DNA of 64,000 nt from assembly GCF_009745985.1 (NCBI RefSeq), contig NZ_WFIX01000175.1:248001-312000 (forward strand). Direction: 5' to 3'. Below, in pieces: positions 52,924 through 61,668 of the stretch. Made by a program: the position numbers and the translations under genes. Positions within the stretch are counted from its first letter, which is position 1. Each line of letters begins with the position of its first letter. A model generated the notes under the pieces. That model was not told the origin of the DNA. It saw only the letters and a list, made by a program, of their open reading frames with translations, and did not search any database. This DNA comes from Microbacterium karelineae (GTDB lineage: Bacteria > Actinomycetota > Actinomycetes > Actinomycetales > Microbacteriaceae).

Positions 52924-54077
52924 CCGATGATCGATCCTGCATCCGTGGCTGCACGACGAAGGATGCGCACTGGGCCGCCTGCCCGAACGCTCGCGCTGGC
53001 CACGACGATCCCACGGTCTGCCGGGGGTGTGCGCCCCGTCCAGCTGCCGACGGTGCCCTGATCTGCGAGCCGTGCCGGCGCACGATCCGCCGCCTCCTCG
53101 AGGATGCGGGCGACGCGGTCGGGCACCTGCGCAGCATCGCGGATCCGACGAAGGCCCGGGCGTTCGATGGCGTCGTCGTCCAGTCCTCGCGCCCCGACCT
53201 GCCGGCCCCCGTCGCCGCCGACCTGATCACCGCCTCGGACGACGTCGTGCGGGCCCTGCGCTCGTGGGAGTACATCCTCGGCGGCGACGTCCTCCCGCCG
53301 CGCGTCCCGGGCCTCGGCGCCGGCGCTGACGCGGCGACGGCTCACGCTGCAGCCCACGCATCGGCAGAGGTGATCCTCGAGCAGTTCGACGCGATCGCCA
53401 ACGACCGGGACTCGATCCTCGCCCTCGCCGCGATCACGATCGACCGCAACGGCGGGGATCCGTACTGGACCGTCGCCGACGTCGTCGCACGCTGGCCGCT
53501 CGAGGAGCGCGGACGCACGGCCGACGCGCTGTGCCCCGAGTGCAACCTCCGCAGCGTGCGAATCTCGCCCCCTCGCCGCCGAGGAGGGCCGGAGCGGTAC
53601 GCGTGCCTGTCGGACTCGTGCGACTGGGTCGCGACCTCCGATGACGACGGCGGCCTGTGGGCCGGCTACTTCGCCGAGGAGCCGCCCGAGGACGTCCGGG
53701 CCCACGATCCGCGTTGGCTCACCCTCGCTGAAGCCGCACGCCGAGCAGAGTGCACCACCGGCACCATCCGACGCCGAGCACGCCGCGGCCTGATCGCCAC
53801 CGACGCCGGCCGCTACTGGGCCGCCGACGTCGACGCCAGCAAGCCCGTCACCGACACGGCGCCGTCGACCGACGTCACGACGCGGCGGGCACCCGAGCGG
53901 TGGCTCACCCTCGCCGAAGCAGCGGCCCTCGTCGGCCGGTCACTCCGCGCCCTGCAGACGTGGAAGCGCGCCGGCGACATCGCCGTGCTCGCCGGTCGGG
54001 TGCGCGAGTCCGAGGTGATCGCCGTCCGCGACCGCAAGGCCGCGGCACGCTCCGCCGGCGGAAGCCGCAGCGGATGA
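52920..54077 (+). CDS. phage zinc-binding protein with two MerR/excisionase-like helix-turn-helices
   Basis: A 385-residue protein. It begins with Cys clusters (CIRGCTTKDAHWAACPN, VCRGCAPRP, ICEPCRRTIRRLLEDAGDAVGHL), a block recurring in actinophage proteins; a second zinc pair is CPECNLRSVRI with YACLSDSCDW. The C-terminus has two tandem excisionase-like helix-turn-helices (PRWLTLAEAARRAECTTGTIRRRARRGL and ERWLTLAEAAALVGRSLRALQTWKRAG). It is the last gene before the early terminator. It could be a late-gene activator or excision-control protein; serine-integrase excision factors are very diverse. Confidence 0.65.
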   Translation: MTDDRSCIRGCTTKDAHWAACPNARAGHDDPTVCRGCAPRPAADGALICEPCRRTIRRLLEDAGDAVGHLRSIADPTKARAFDGVVVQSSRPDLPAPVAADLITASDDVVRALRSWEYILGGDVLPPRVPGLGAGADAATAHAAAHASAEVILEQFDAIANDRDSILALAAITIDRNGGDPYWTVADVVARWPLEERGRTADALCPECNLRSVRISPPRRRGGPERYACLSDSCDWVATSDDDGGLWAGYFAEEPPEDVRAHDPRWLTLAEAARRAECTTGTIRRRARRGLIATDAGRYWAADVDASKPVTDTAPSTDVTTRRAPERWLTLAEAAALVGRSLRALQTWKRAGDIAVLAGRVRESEVIAVRDRKAAARSAGGSRSG

Positions 54078-54136
54078 CCTCTTGCACCACCTGCGCATCG
54101 ACGTGATACGCTTCGCTTGCGCGATGATTGCGCTGA

Positions 54137-54165
54137 GGCTCGAACCCACGCGGTTCGGGCCTTTT
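54137..54165 (+). terminator. rho-independent terminator of the early operon
   Basis: GGCTCGAACC (54137-54146), loop CACGC, then GGTTCGGGCC (54152-54161) form a 10-bp stem with one G-T pair, followed by TTTT. It ends the early operon about 60 bases after its last gene. Confidence 0.75.
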
Positions 54166-54495
54166 GCGTTCCCGCGCCGTGTGGGTCACGTTGAGGGCCG
54201 ACCGGGTGCGCACCATCGCATCCGGTCGGCGACACCCGGTGAGATGACACCCGCGCGTACGCGTGCACGCATTGGCGGTTCTCCCCACCCCTCGCCGATT
54301 AAAATCCGGGCCCTCGTGCGCCTTCCAGACCCCGCCCATCCACCGTTTTTCTCCCCGGGGTGACCAGGAATACCCGCTGGCAAGCCCCCGGAGCCCCCGA
54401 GAACGCGACAACAGGCGCTCGCCGGAACCGGTCATCGGTTCCACGGCTCGACCGCTCACAGCGCCTCCTGCGCCTGCCCGACCGGGAGGGAAGAC
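54166..54495. other. intergenic region between early and late operons, possible cos or late promoter region
   Basis: No convincing gene lies in these 330 bases. The region holds an imperfect 13-bp hairpin (54198-54229), a T-run near 54346 (CCGTTTTTCTCC) followed by CCCCGGGG, and the HNH ribosome binding site GGGAGGGAAG at its right end. It must contain the late promoter. Because an HNH gene and terminase follow directly, a cohesive-end site is also plausible here; I cannot locate it. Confidence 0.4.
54198..54229. repeat. 13-bp imperfect hairpin upstream of the packaging genes
   Basis: CCGACCGGGTGCG (54198-54210) pairs with CGCATCCGGTCGG (54217-54229) with one G-T mismatch and a six-base loop. 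No T-tract follows, so a terminator is less likely than a protein-binding or packaging site. Confidence 0.5.
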
Positions 54496-54750
54496 ATGGC
54501 CGACGAAGCCTATGGCGTCGAGCACCAGAAGCGCCGCGCCGAACTGCTCCCGACCGCGTACGGCACCCCGTGCCCGCGCTGCGGCGAGGTGATGCTCGAG
54601 TCTGACGAGCTCGACCTCGGCCACTCCGTCGACCTCGCCCTCGACGCGCACGCCATCGGCGACCGCATCGAGCACGCCAGCTGCAACCGCAGCGCCGGCG
54701 CGAAGCTCAAGTCGCGCCTCGAGCGATACAAGCCATCCCGGAACTGGTAG
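54496..54750 (+). CDS. HNH endonuclease next to terminase
   Basis: An 84-residue compact HNH protein: CPRCGEVM, LDLGHSVDLAL and IEHASCNRSAGAKLKSR give the zinc pair and the H...N/H core. HNH proteins encoded beside terminase are required for packaging in several cos-type phages. ATG at 54496 follows GGGAGGGAAG. It starts the late operon, three bases before the small terminase gene. Confidence 0.75.
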   Translation: MADEAYGVEHQKRRAELLPTAYGTPCPRCGEVMLESDELDLGHSVDLALDAHAIGDRIEHASCNRSAGAKLKSRLERYKPSRNW

Positions 54751-54752
54751 CC

Positions 54753-55217
54753 ATGTTCGACCGAGACGCCGCCGAGACGATCCTCGAGGCCGTGCTGCTC
54801 GGCATGGAACCACACCGCGCTGCGCTCGCCGCGGGCATCACCGCCGAGGAGCATGCCGCCTGGATCGAGCAGGGCCGATCTGCTCACGTCGGGTCGACCG
54901 CGCTCGACACGCAGGAGGGTGCGCTCGTCGCTCAGTACGTGCGCGACCTCGACCGCGCGATGGCGCTGTCGGAGCTCGACGCACTCAAGCAGGTCAAGGA
55001 CGGATCCGACGCGCACCGCTGGTTCCTCGAGCGCCGCTTCCCGAACCGGTGGGCGAAGACTCCCGCGGCGCTGTGGTCGCGTCCGCCCGAGCAACCTGCT
55101 GCCAGCGTCCCGACCAACCCCGACCAGCAACCAGACGACGACGCGGATGGCCGGATGGACGATCTGCGCCGCAAGCGCGAGGAGAAGCGACGTGCTGCAG
55201 GAGGCGACCCGGGATGA
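54753..55217 (+). CDS. terminase small subunit
   Basis: A 154-residue helical protein: TILEAVLLGMEPHRAALAAGITAEEHAAWIEQGR is a helix-turn-helix, then ALVAQYVRDLDRAMALSELDALKQVKDGSDAHRWFLERRFPNRW, characteristic of small terminases (RAAW..EL-type block ending in the FLERR..P.RW motif). A charged C-terminal tail follows. It recognises phage DNA and recruits the large subunit. It overlaps the large-subunit gene by 26 bases. Confidence 0.8.
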   Translation: MFDRDAAETILEAVLLGMEPHRAALAAGITAEEHAAWIEQGRSAHVGSTALDTQEGALVAQYVRDLDRAMALSELDALKQVKDGSDAHRWFLERRFPNRWAKTPAALWSRPPEQPAASVPTNPDQQPDDDADGRMDDLRRKREEKRRAAGGDPG

Positions 55218-56781
55218 GCCGCTCGTCGGCGCGCAGACTCCCACGCACCTGCTGACGCCGACTGACGTCGCCTACTCGGACATCGACGCAGCGCTCGAGA
55301 TCGCCGAGATTGTCGGCATCGAGCTGGACCCGTGGCAGGTCGACTTCCTCACGCATGGGCTCGGCCGCCGCCGTACCGTCGACGGTGGATCCAAGTGGGC
55401 CGCGTACGAGGCCGGCATCGAGCTGTCACGGCAGAACGGCAAGAGCGTCATCTTCGAGTTGCGCGCGCTGGCCGGCCTGTTCGTGTTCGGCGAAGAGCTG
55501 ATCATCTACTCGGCGCACAAGGGCCAGACCGCCATCCAGGCGTACCGCCGCATGGTCAAGCTCATCGAGCATGCCCCCGACCTGAAACGCGAGGTCAAGG
55601 GCACGCCGTCGGCGAATGGCAAGGAAGCGATCATCCTCCACTCGGGAGCGATGATCCAGTTCCGGACCCGCACGCCCGACGGCGGCCGCGGCCTCACCGG
55701 TGACTGCGTGATCATCGACGAGGTCCAGGGCGCACGCGACGATCACGTGTCCGCGCTGATCCCTGCGATGGCAGCGAAGTCAGTCGAAGGCGACCCACAG
55801 ATCTGGTACGGCGGATCCGCCGGCAAGCGATCCTCGACCATCCTGGGACGCCTTGTGCGTCGTCAACGGAACGAGCTCGCGTTGCGCGCCGAGGGCGGCC
55901 ATCCGCAGGAGCGGCGCCTCCTCATGGCGCGCTTCGCAGCGGATCTCGACGTCGACGACCCCGCCGACCCGCGCGTCTGGGCTCGCGTGAACCCGGCCTA
56001 CGGGAAGCGCATCGACCCGGAGTTCATCCAGCAAGAGTTCGCCGCGATGGGCGCCGACCTCGACCCGAAGAGGTTCGCGGCCGAGCGCCTCGGCGTGGGC
56101 GACTATCCACGCGAGGAGGGCGAGGACTGGGCGATCCCGCAGCGTCGCGTCGACGCGGCCGTCGACGAGCATTCCGAGATGGTCGGCCCGGTGATGTTTG
56201 CCGTCGAGGTGCGCATGGACCGCTCAAGCACGGCGATCACCGTCGCCGGGTGGCGCCCGGACGGCGCGAAGCACATCGAGTGCATCGCCGACGAGCGCGG
56301 CGTCGGCTGGGCTGTCGAGACCCTCAAGCGTGTCACGAGCGAGCACGACAACCTCGGCGTGATCCTCGACCCCGCCGGCCCCGCCAACACGCTCATCGGT
56401 CCACTCCGCGACGCCGGCATCCCCATGACGCTCCTCAAGGCATCGGACGTCACCGCCGCCTGGGGGAAGCTCTACGACGGATTCGAGGCCGACCCGCCCA
56501 CGATCTACCACCGCGGCGGCCTCGTCCTCACCGCTGCGTTCTCTGCCGCTGAGACCCGCACCGTGCAGGGCTCCACCACCTGGCAGCGCTCCACGCCCGA
56601 GACCTCGGGCGCCGTGATCGCCGCGACATGGGCCGCGCACGGACTCGACATCGCGAAGAAGACCGAGCGCGCAGCCGTGTCGCGCCGAGCTCGACCGCAG
56701 CGCAACAGCGACACCGATCAGCCGCGCCACTTCCGTCCACGCCGCTCGGGCGGATTCGACCCGCGCAACTCCGGCTTCTGA
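55192..56781 (+). CDS. terminase large subunit
   Basis: A 529-residue packaging ATPase/nuclease. The ATPase half begins ELDPWQVDFLTHGLGRR, with Walker A-like SRQNGKS near 85, Walker B VIIDEVQGARD near 180 and motif III GGSAGKRSS; the nuclease half has AVEVRMDRSSTAITVAGW (first acidic residue), LDPAGPANTL and later acids. I chose GTG at 55192 with the ribosome binding site GAGGAGAAG; frames further upstream shadow the small subunit. The product ends with a basic tail. Confidence 0.9.
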   Translation: MLQEATRDEPLVGAQTPTHLLTPTDVAYSDIDAALEIAEIVGIELDPWQVDFLTHGLGRRRTVDGGSKWAAYEAGIELSRQNGKSVIFELRALAGLFVFGEELIIYSAHKGQTAIQAYRRMVKLIEHAPDLKREVKGTPSANGKEAIILHSGAMIQFRTRTPDGGRGLTGDCVIIDEVQGARDDHVSALIPAMAAKSVEGDPQIWYGGSAGKRSSTILGRLVRRQRNELALRAEGGHPQERRLLMARFAADLDVDDPADPRVWARVNPAYGKRIDPEFIQQEFAAMGADLDPKRFAAERLGVGDYPREEGEDWAIPQRRVDAAVDEHSEMVGPVMFAVEVRMDRSSTAITVAGWRPDGAKHIECIADERGVGWAVETLKRVTSEHDNLGVILDPAGPANTLIGPLRDAGIPMTLLKASDVTAAWGKLYDGFEADPPTIYHRGGLVLTAAFSAAETRTVQGSTTWQRSTPETSGAVIAATWAAHGLDIAKKTERAAVSRRARPQRNSDTDQPRHFRPRRSGGFDPRNSGF

Positions 56782-56801
56782 TCCTGGAAAGGGGCACTCG
56801 C

Positions 56802-58172
56802 ATGGCCCGCCGCCCCGCACCCCGCATCCAGTCCCGCGTCGACCGCGCCCGCCGAGTGAGGGCCGAGTTCGTGCCGAGCTCGGCCGCGACGCGTGAGCGC
56901 GGGTACACGACGGAGTCGGCGGAGTCGTGGTGGACGGACCTCACGAACGAGCCCACCCCGGAGGTGCGTTGGCCCGAGTCGGTCCAGGTGTTCGAGAACA
57001 TGGTGCGCCAGGACGCGCAGGCGTCGAGCGTGCTCAGTGCGATCGCGACGCCGATCATGCGCACCGGATGGCGCATCGATGGAACGGGCTGCGACCCCGA
57101 CGTTGTCGCGCACGTGTCGCGCGATCTCGGTCTGCCGATCGTCGGCGAGGAGAACCGCGTCCCGTCTAGCCGCATGCGCGGTCGCTTCTCGTGGACCGAG
57201 CACCTCGCCGTCGTCGTCCCGGACCACCTGCAGTTCGGTCACGCCGTCTTCGAGCAGGTCTACTACCGGCCCCGCCCGATCGACGAGGGCGGCGACGGCC
57301 TGTTCCACCTGCGCAAACTCGGCTACCGTCCCGCCCGCACGATCGCGGCCTGGAAGGTCGCAGCCGATGGCGGCCTCATCGGCGTGCAGCAGCACGCCAT
57401 GCAGACCAGTGGCGGCCGCCTCACCGGTTACGTCTCGATCGACGGAACAACGCTCCCCGTCGACCGGCTCGTCGTCTACACCCACCGCCGCAAGGGCGGC
57501 AACTGGATCGGCGAGAGCGTGCTGCGCCCCGCGTACAAGAACGTGAAGCTCAAGGATCGCTTCCTCCGCATCGACGCGCAGGTCGTCGAACGCAACGGTC
57601 TCGGCATCCCCGTACACACCGCCGCGGACAACAAACCCGATTCGCTCGATGCCGGTCTCGACATCGCATCCGGTGTGCAGGCCGGCGACAACTCCGGAAT
57701 CTCCCTCGCGAAGGACGCGAAGTTCGAACTCCTCGGCGTCACCGGCTCGCTCCCGAACATCCTCGAGAAGGTCAAGTACCACGACGAGCAGATCAGCCGC
57801 AGCGTGCTCGCGCACTTCCTCAATCTCGGCAGCCAGACCGGCAGCTGGGCACTCGGCGCCACGTTCGCGGACTTCTTCACCCTGAGCATTCAGGCCGTCG
57901 CCGAGAACATCCGCGAGACCGCCACGAGGCACATCGTCGAGGACCTCGTCGACATCAACTACGGGCCCGACGTCGCCGCTCCGCGCATCGTCTTCGACGA
58001 GATCGGATCCCGGCAGGAGTCGATCCTCGCGGCCATCGCGCAGCTCATCTCCGCCGGCGTCATCCACGGCGACGAAGACCTCGAGAAGTTCATCCGCTCC
58101 ACGCTGGGCCTCCCGCCCGCCACCGCAGCCGCGCTCGTCGCGGACAAGACCGAGGAGTCCACCGATGGGTGA
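56802..58172 (+). CDS. portal protein
   Basis: A 456-residue portal. Family-like segments: SVQVFENMVRQDAQASSVLSAIATPIMRTGWRID near the N-terminus (DUF935-like), VYTHRRKGGNWIGESVLRPAYKNVKLKDRFLRID in the centre, and SISLAKDAKFELLG, LNLGSQTGSWALGATFADFFTLSIQ in the C-terminal stem region. Portals form the dodecameric DNA gate at one capsid vertex. ATG at 56802 follows GAAAGGGGC. It overlaps the protease gene by eight bases. Confidence 0.87.
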   Translation: MARRPAPRIQSRVDRARRVRAEFVPSSAATRERGYTTESAESWWTDLTNEPTPEVRWPESVQVFENMVRQDAQASSVLSAIATPIMRTGWRIDGTGCDPDVVAHVSRDLGLPIVGEENRVPSSRMRGRFSWTEHLAVVVPDHLQFGHAVFEQVYYRPRPIDEGGDGLFHLRKLGYRPARTIAAWKVAADGGLIGVQQHAMQTSGGRLTGYVSIDGTTLPVDRLVVYTHRRKGGNWIGESVLRPAYKNVKLKDRFLRIDAQVVERNGLGIPVHTAADNKPDSLDAGLDIASGVQAGDNSGISLAKDAKFELLGVTGSLPNILEKVKYHDEQISRSVLAHFLNLGSQTGSWALGATFADFFTLSIQAVAENIRETATRHIVEDLVDINYGPDVAAPRIVFDEIGSRQESILAAIAQLISAGVIHGDEDLEKFIRSTLGLPPATAAALVADKTEESTDG

Positions 58173-59379
58173 GAAGTTCGCGAACCGCTACTGGGGCAGC
58201 CGGACACCCGCAAAGTCGAAGGCGGAGTTCTTCGGCGCAGTCACGACGCCCGCCCCCTCCGGTGAGGGCGACATCGCGACGATCCGGATGTTCGGACCGA
58301 TCGACAGCTGGGGCGGCTGGTGGGGCGTCTCGACGACCGACATCGGCCAGGTGCTCGACGAGCTCCCCGACACGGTCGTGCGGGTCATCCTCCGCATCAA
58401 CAGCCCCGGCGGTGAGGTGAGCGAGGCAGTCGCGATCCTGAACATGCTCCGCGCGCACAAGTCATCCATCACGGCGGTCGTCGACGGTCTCGCCGCGTCG
58501 GCTGCGAGCGTGATCGCGGCGGGGTGCGACGAGACCGTGATGAGCCCAGGCACGCAGATGATGATCCACTCGCCGTGGTCCATCGCCGCCGGCAACGCCA
58601 CCGAGCTGCGCAAGACCGCTGATGTGCTCGACAACTTCGAGTCGACGCTCATCGAGATCTACAGCGGCAAGGCCGGCGCCGACCACGACTGGCCGGGGCT
58701 GCTCGCCGAGGAGACGTGGCTCAACTCGCAGGCCGCCGTCGACCTCGGCCTCGCGGACCGCATCGCGGTCATCCCAGACGCCGGTGAGACCGCAACTCCC
58801 GGAGGCGACCCCGACGACGACAACGACGACGTCGAGGACACGACGGACATCCTCGTGGCCTCGATCATCCCGACCCCGGTCGCGTCCGCGTCCGGCACCC
58901 CAACAGGAAAGGAGACGGCCGTGGCCTTCAGCGACGACCAGCTCAACACCATGCGAGCCTCCCTCGGGCTCGCCGACGACGCGGACGAGACGGCGATCAT
59001 GTCGGCCGTCACGGCCCGCCCGACCCCGCAGCTCCCGGACGGTGTCGTCACCATCGACGCCAGCGCGCTCGACGAGCTCCGCACGCAGGCTCAGGCCGGC
59101 GTCGAGGCCCGCGCGCACCAGAAGCGCGAGGAGCGCGACCGCTACATCGACAACGCGATCAGCCGTGGCAAGTTCGCCGCTGCTCGTCGCGACAACTTCG
59201 TCAAGCTCTACGACGCGGACCCCGAGGGCACCCGCGCCATCATCGACGAGCTCGCGGAGAACACCATCCCCGTCGCCGAGGCCGGCTTCGACGCAGACGG
59301 CGAGACCGTCGCCGCGGCCGACGACGCAGCCGTCGCCGCATTCGCCGCCCGCATGGGCTTCACGAACGGAGCACGCTGA
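58165..59379 (+). CDS. ClpP-like prohead protease fused to scaffold
   Basis: A 404-residue protein. Residues 30-205 are a ClpP/S49-type serine protease: RINSPGGEVSEAVAILNML, GLAASAASVIAAG (nucleophilic Ser in ASAAS) and MIHSPWS (catalytic His). An acidic linker (GGDPDDDNDDVEDTTD) leads to a helical C-terminal part (QLNTMRASLGL, AHQKREERDRYIDNAISRGKFAAAR) typical of scaffolding. Such fusions cut scaffold and themselves from the prohead. Its stop overlaps the decoration gene by one base (TGATG). Confidence 0.9.
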   Translation: MGEKFANRYWGSRTPAKSKAEFFGAVTTPAPSGEGDIATIRMFGPIDSWGGWWGVSTTDIGQVLDELPDTVVRVILRINSPGGEVSEAVAILNMLRAHKSSITAVVDGLAASAASVIAAGCDETVMSPGTQMMIHSPWSIAAGNATELRKTADVLDNFESTLIEIYSGKAGADHDWPGLLAEETWLNSQAAVDLGLADRIAVIPDAGETATPGGDPDDDNDDVEDTTDILVASIIPTPVASASGTPTGKETAVAFSDDQLNTMRASLGLADDADETAIMSAVTARPTPQLPDGVVTIDASALDELRTQAQAGVEARAHQKREERDRYIDNAISRGKFAAARRDNFVKLYDADPEGTRAIIDELAENTIPVAEAGFDADGETVAAADDAAVAAFAARMGFTNGAR

Positions 59380-59738
59380 TGACCGGCTACCTGCCCAAGC
59401 ACAACCCGGGCGCGGCGATCACCATCCCCGCGACCGCCGCCATCACCGGCGGACAGCTCGTCACTGCCGCTGGGGAGCCCGCCGGCGCCGACGCGACGAC
59501 CGTCATCGGCGTTGCCGCACGCGACGTCACCACCGGCGAGAACGTCACCGTCTACAGCGGCGGCGTCCAGCGCCTCGTCGCCTCCGCCGCGATCGCCCAG
59601 GGCGACCTCGTCAAGGCTGCCGCCGACGGACAGATCGCCGTCTACACGGCCGGCACCGACAGCACCGACACGCTCCTCGGCGTCGCGCTCGCCGCGGCCG
59701 CGCTGGGTGAGCTCGCCACCGTCAAGTTCCTGCGCTGA
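59379..59738 (+). CDS. capsid decoration protein
   Basis: A 119-residue protein: AAITIPATAAITGGQLVTAAGEPAGADATTVIGVAARDVTTGENVTVYSGGVQRLVASAAIAQGDLVKAAADGQIAVYTAG. The repeated beta pattern matches DUF2190-type head decoration proteins. Position between protease and capsid supports this. Confidence 0.82.
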   Translation: MTGYLPKHNPGAAITIPATAAITGGQLVTAAGEPAGADATTVIGVAARDVTTGENVTVYSGGVQRLVASAAIAQGDLVKAAADGQIAVYTAGTDSTDTLLGVALAAAALGELATVKFLR

Positions 59739-59751
59739 GAGAGAGACCTTC

Positions 59752-60669
59752 ATGCCTACCTACGCACCCACCGTTCCGAGTCTCGACGGGAGCAAGCTCA
59801 CCGTCGACTACCTGATGAAGAGCCCGCTGATCGTGCAGCGCCTCGTGCGCAGCATCGCCGAGCAGCGCCTCATCGGCGGTCACATCCTCACCGGCCGCGT
59901 CGACATGACCGGATCCGGCGCGGCCGTGTACGAGGTCGACGACCCGATCATGGTCGACGACGATCCCGAGGCCGTCGACGAGCTCGCCGAGTACAAGCTC
60001 GTCGACGACGCTGACGGAGACCCGCAGCTCGCCGAGGCGATCAACCGCGGGTTCGCTTCGCGCATCTCCGACAAGAACGTCTCGCGCAACCGCCTCGACG
60101 TCGTGGCACGCAAGCTTCGTCGCATGGCCAACCGCGCGGTGTTCCACTTCGACTCGCTCGTCATGTCGGCCGTCGGATCGTCCGTCACGCAGACGCAGGC
60201 CGCGGCTGCTGCGTGGAGCACCACCGGTGCCGACCAGTTCTTGGACCTGCTCCTGTCGGGCGCGACGATCGACGAGCAGAACGAGGGCTACGTCGCGAAC
60301 ACGGTCGTCGCCCGCCCCGAGAAGTGGGCGCGCCTGGTCGCCTCGATCGCGAAGACCTTCGCCGGAGCGGTCGGAACGCCCGACATCATCGGCAAGGGCA
60401 ACGTGCTCGAGGTCGCCGGTCTCACCCTCCTCAAGTCGACCAACCTCCCCACGTCGACCGACGTGATGGTGCTCGACAACACGGCGCTCGGGTCGATCGG
60501 CTTCGAGCGTCTCGGCGGCGGCTACCTCGGCGAGGTGTCGGATCCGCTCGGCATCGAGACCAAGCAGTTCCGTCTCGAGGACCGCGACGGCTGGCAGGTC
60601 CAGGTGCGCAAGTCCGGCGTGCCGATGGTCCAGGAGCCGCGCGCTGCGGTGAAGGTGACGGGCGTCTGA
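59752..60669 (+). CDS. major capsid protein
   Basis: A 305-residue HK97-type capsid protein lacking a long delta domain, as expected when the scaffold is a separate gene. Segments: LTVDYLMKSPLIVQRLVRSIAEQRLI, MVDDDPEAVDELAEYKLVDDADG, RKLRRMANRAVFHFDSLVMSAVG, TVVARPEKWARLV and KQFRLEDRDGWQVQVRKSGVPMVQEPRAAVKVTGV. ATG at 59752 follows GAGAGAGACC. One base of overlap with the next gene (TGATG). Confidence 0.87.
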   Translation: MPTYAPTVPSLDGSKLTVDYLMKSPLIVQRLVRSIAEQRLIGGHILTGRVDMTGSGAAVYEVDDPIMVDDDPEAVDELAEYKLVDDADGDPQLAEAINRGFASRISDKNVSRNRLDVVARKLRRMANRAVFHFDSLVMSAVGSSVTQTQAAAAAWSTTGADQFLDLLLSGATIDEQNEGYVANTVVARPEKWARLVASIAKTFAGAVGTPDIIGKGNVLEVAGLTLLKSTNLPTSTDVMVLDNTALGSIGFERLGGGYLGEVSDPLGIETKQFRLEDRDGWQVQVRKSGVPMVQEPRAAVKVTGV

Positions 60670-60992
60670 TGGCGCGCCGCAAGCCCACCGGCGAGTACGT
60701 CGGCAAGGAGGCTCTCACTCTCGTCCGCCGCAAGGACGGCAAGATCTCGTACGTCTACAAGGGCGACCCGGTCCCGGCCGGCGTCGACGACGACGAGCTG
60801 CTGCGCCTGCTCGACGATGGCTTCATCGTCGAGACCAAGAAGCAGAAGGCGACCCCTGCGAGCTCGACCGGGTCGAAGCCCGCCAGCACGCCGTCCTCGG
60901 GCGGCGGAGGCAGCACACCTGCGTCGGACGACGGAGGCGGCTCGCCCGCGTCGGACGGCGGCGGCGCATCCGCCGGCGGCGACACCAAGTAG
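60669..60992 (+). CDS. hypothetical virion-module protein with Gly/Ser-rich tail
   Basis: A 107-residue protein. Residues 1-60 are folded-looking (ALTLVRRKDGKISYVYKGDPVPAGVDDDELLRLLDDGFIVE), similar to small proteins that follow capsid genes in actinophages; the rest is Gly/Ser/Ala-rich and disordered. Possibly a head or head-tail accessory. Confidence 0.6.
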   Translation: MARRKPTGEYVGKEALTLVRRKDGKISYVYKGDPVPAGVDDDELLRLLDDGFIVETKKQKATPASSTGSKPASTPSSGGGGSTPASDDGGGSPASDGGGASAGGDTK

Positions 60993-61003
60993 GGACCCAG
61001 ACG

Positions 61004-61243
61004 ATGAAGCAGACGTACATCACGAACGTCCGCACCGTCGTCCGCGTGGACGGCGTGTGCCGCACGGTCGAGCCGTCCACGCACCTCCCGAACGGTGTCG
61101 CCGAGGCGGAGATCGAGCGCCTGCTGCGCTTCTCCGTCATCCGCGTCGCCGCGTCGGCGCCGACCCTCACGTCGGCCAAGACGACGGTGAAGCGCGCCAG
61201 CAAGAAGACGACGACCGACGAGTCGTCGACGACCGAGGAGTAG
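61004..61243 (+). CDS. hypothetical small virion-module protein
   Basis: A 79-residue protein: TYITNVRTVVRVDGVCRTVEPSTHLPNGVAEAEIERLLRFSVIRVAASAP resembles the first half of the previous gene's product in size and layout (a strand pair, a helix, then a disordered Lys/Thr/Glu tail). The two may be distant paralogues. No named function. Confidence 0.6.
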   Translation: MKQTYITNVRTVVRVDGVCRTVEPSTHLPNGVAEAEIERLLRFSVIRVAASAPTLTSAKTTVKRASKKTTTDESSTTEE

Positions 61244-61248
61244 ATCCG

Positions 61249-61668
61249 ATGGCCCTGACGGGGATTGCCGGCGAGGTCACCGAGGCGATGGTCGGCGTGC
61301 TGCTCAAGGAACGTCCGGTGGACATCCTCGAGTACGAGTACGGCGATCCGCCGACGTCGATCTTCGAGGCGACGGTGCAGCAGATCGCTGCCGAGGTGAT
61401 CCCCGTCACGGGCCCGGATCCGCAAGGATCCACCCGCGCGCTCGCTATCCAGTGCATCGCATACGGCGTCGCGTCGAACATCGAGTACGCCGAGTTCCCG
61501 GAGCAGCAGGGCGCCGGCGATCTCGGTCGCGGGTACTTCCTCAAGCGCAAGTTCGACGACCTCCTCAGCCGACTCGCCTCGCTGTCGAAGGATGGCAGCG
61601 CCGGCGGGTCGGTGAGTCGGGCTCGGTTCCCGGCACCGCGCCCGTACCCGGATCCGTTCCGGTGCTGA
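61249..61668 (+). CDS. head-tail adaptor-like protein
   Basis: A 139-residue protein: TGIAGEVTEAMVGVLLKERPVDILEYEYGDPPTSIFEATVQQIAAEVIPVTGPDPQGSTRALAIQCIAYGVASNIEYAEFPEQQ is helical, with a C-terminal Pro/Arg-rich tail (FPAPRPYPDPF). Size, fold pattern and position after the capsid fit a gp6/gp15-type connector. Its TGA overlaps the next ATG. Confidence 0.65.
   Translation: MALTGIAGEVTEAMVGVLLKERPVDILEYEYGDPPTSIFEATVQQIAAEVIPVTGPDPQGSTRALAIQCIAYGVASNIEYAEFPEQQGAGDLGRGYFLKRKFDDLLSRLASLSKDGSAGGSVSRARFPAPRPYPDPFRC

Noticed and set aside
54121-54166. tRNA-like T-arm sequence (GGGTTCGAGCC on the minus strand)
   Set aside because: No acceptor, D or anticodon arms can be formed around it; it is the stem of a rho-independent terminator with a T-run.
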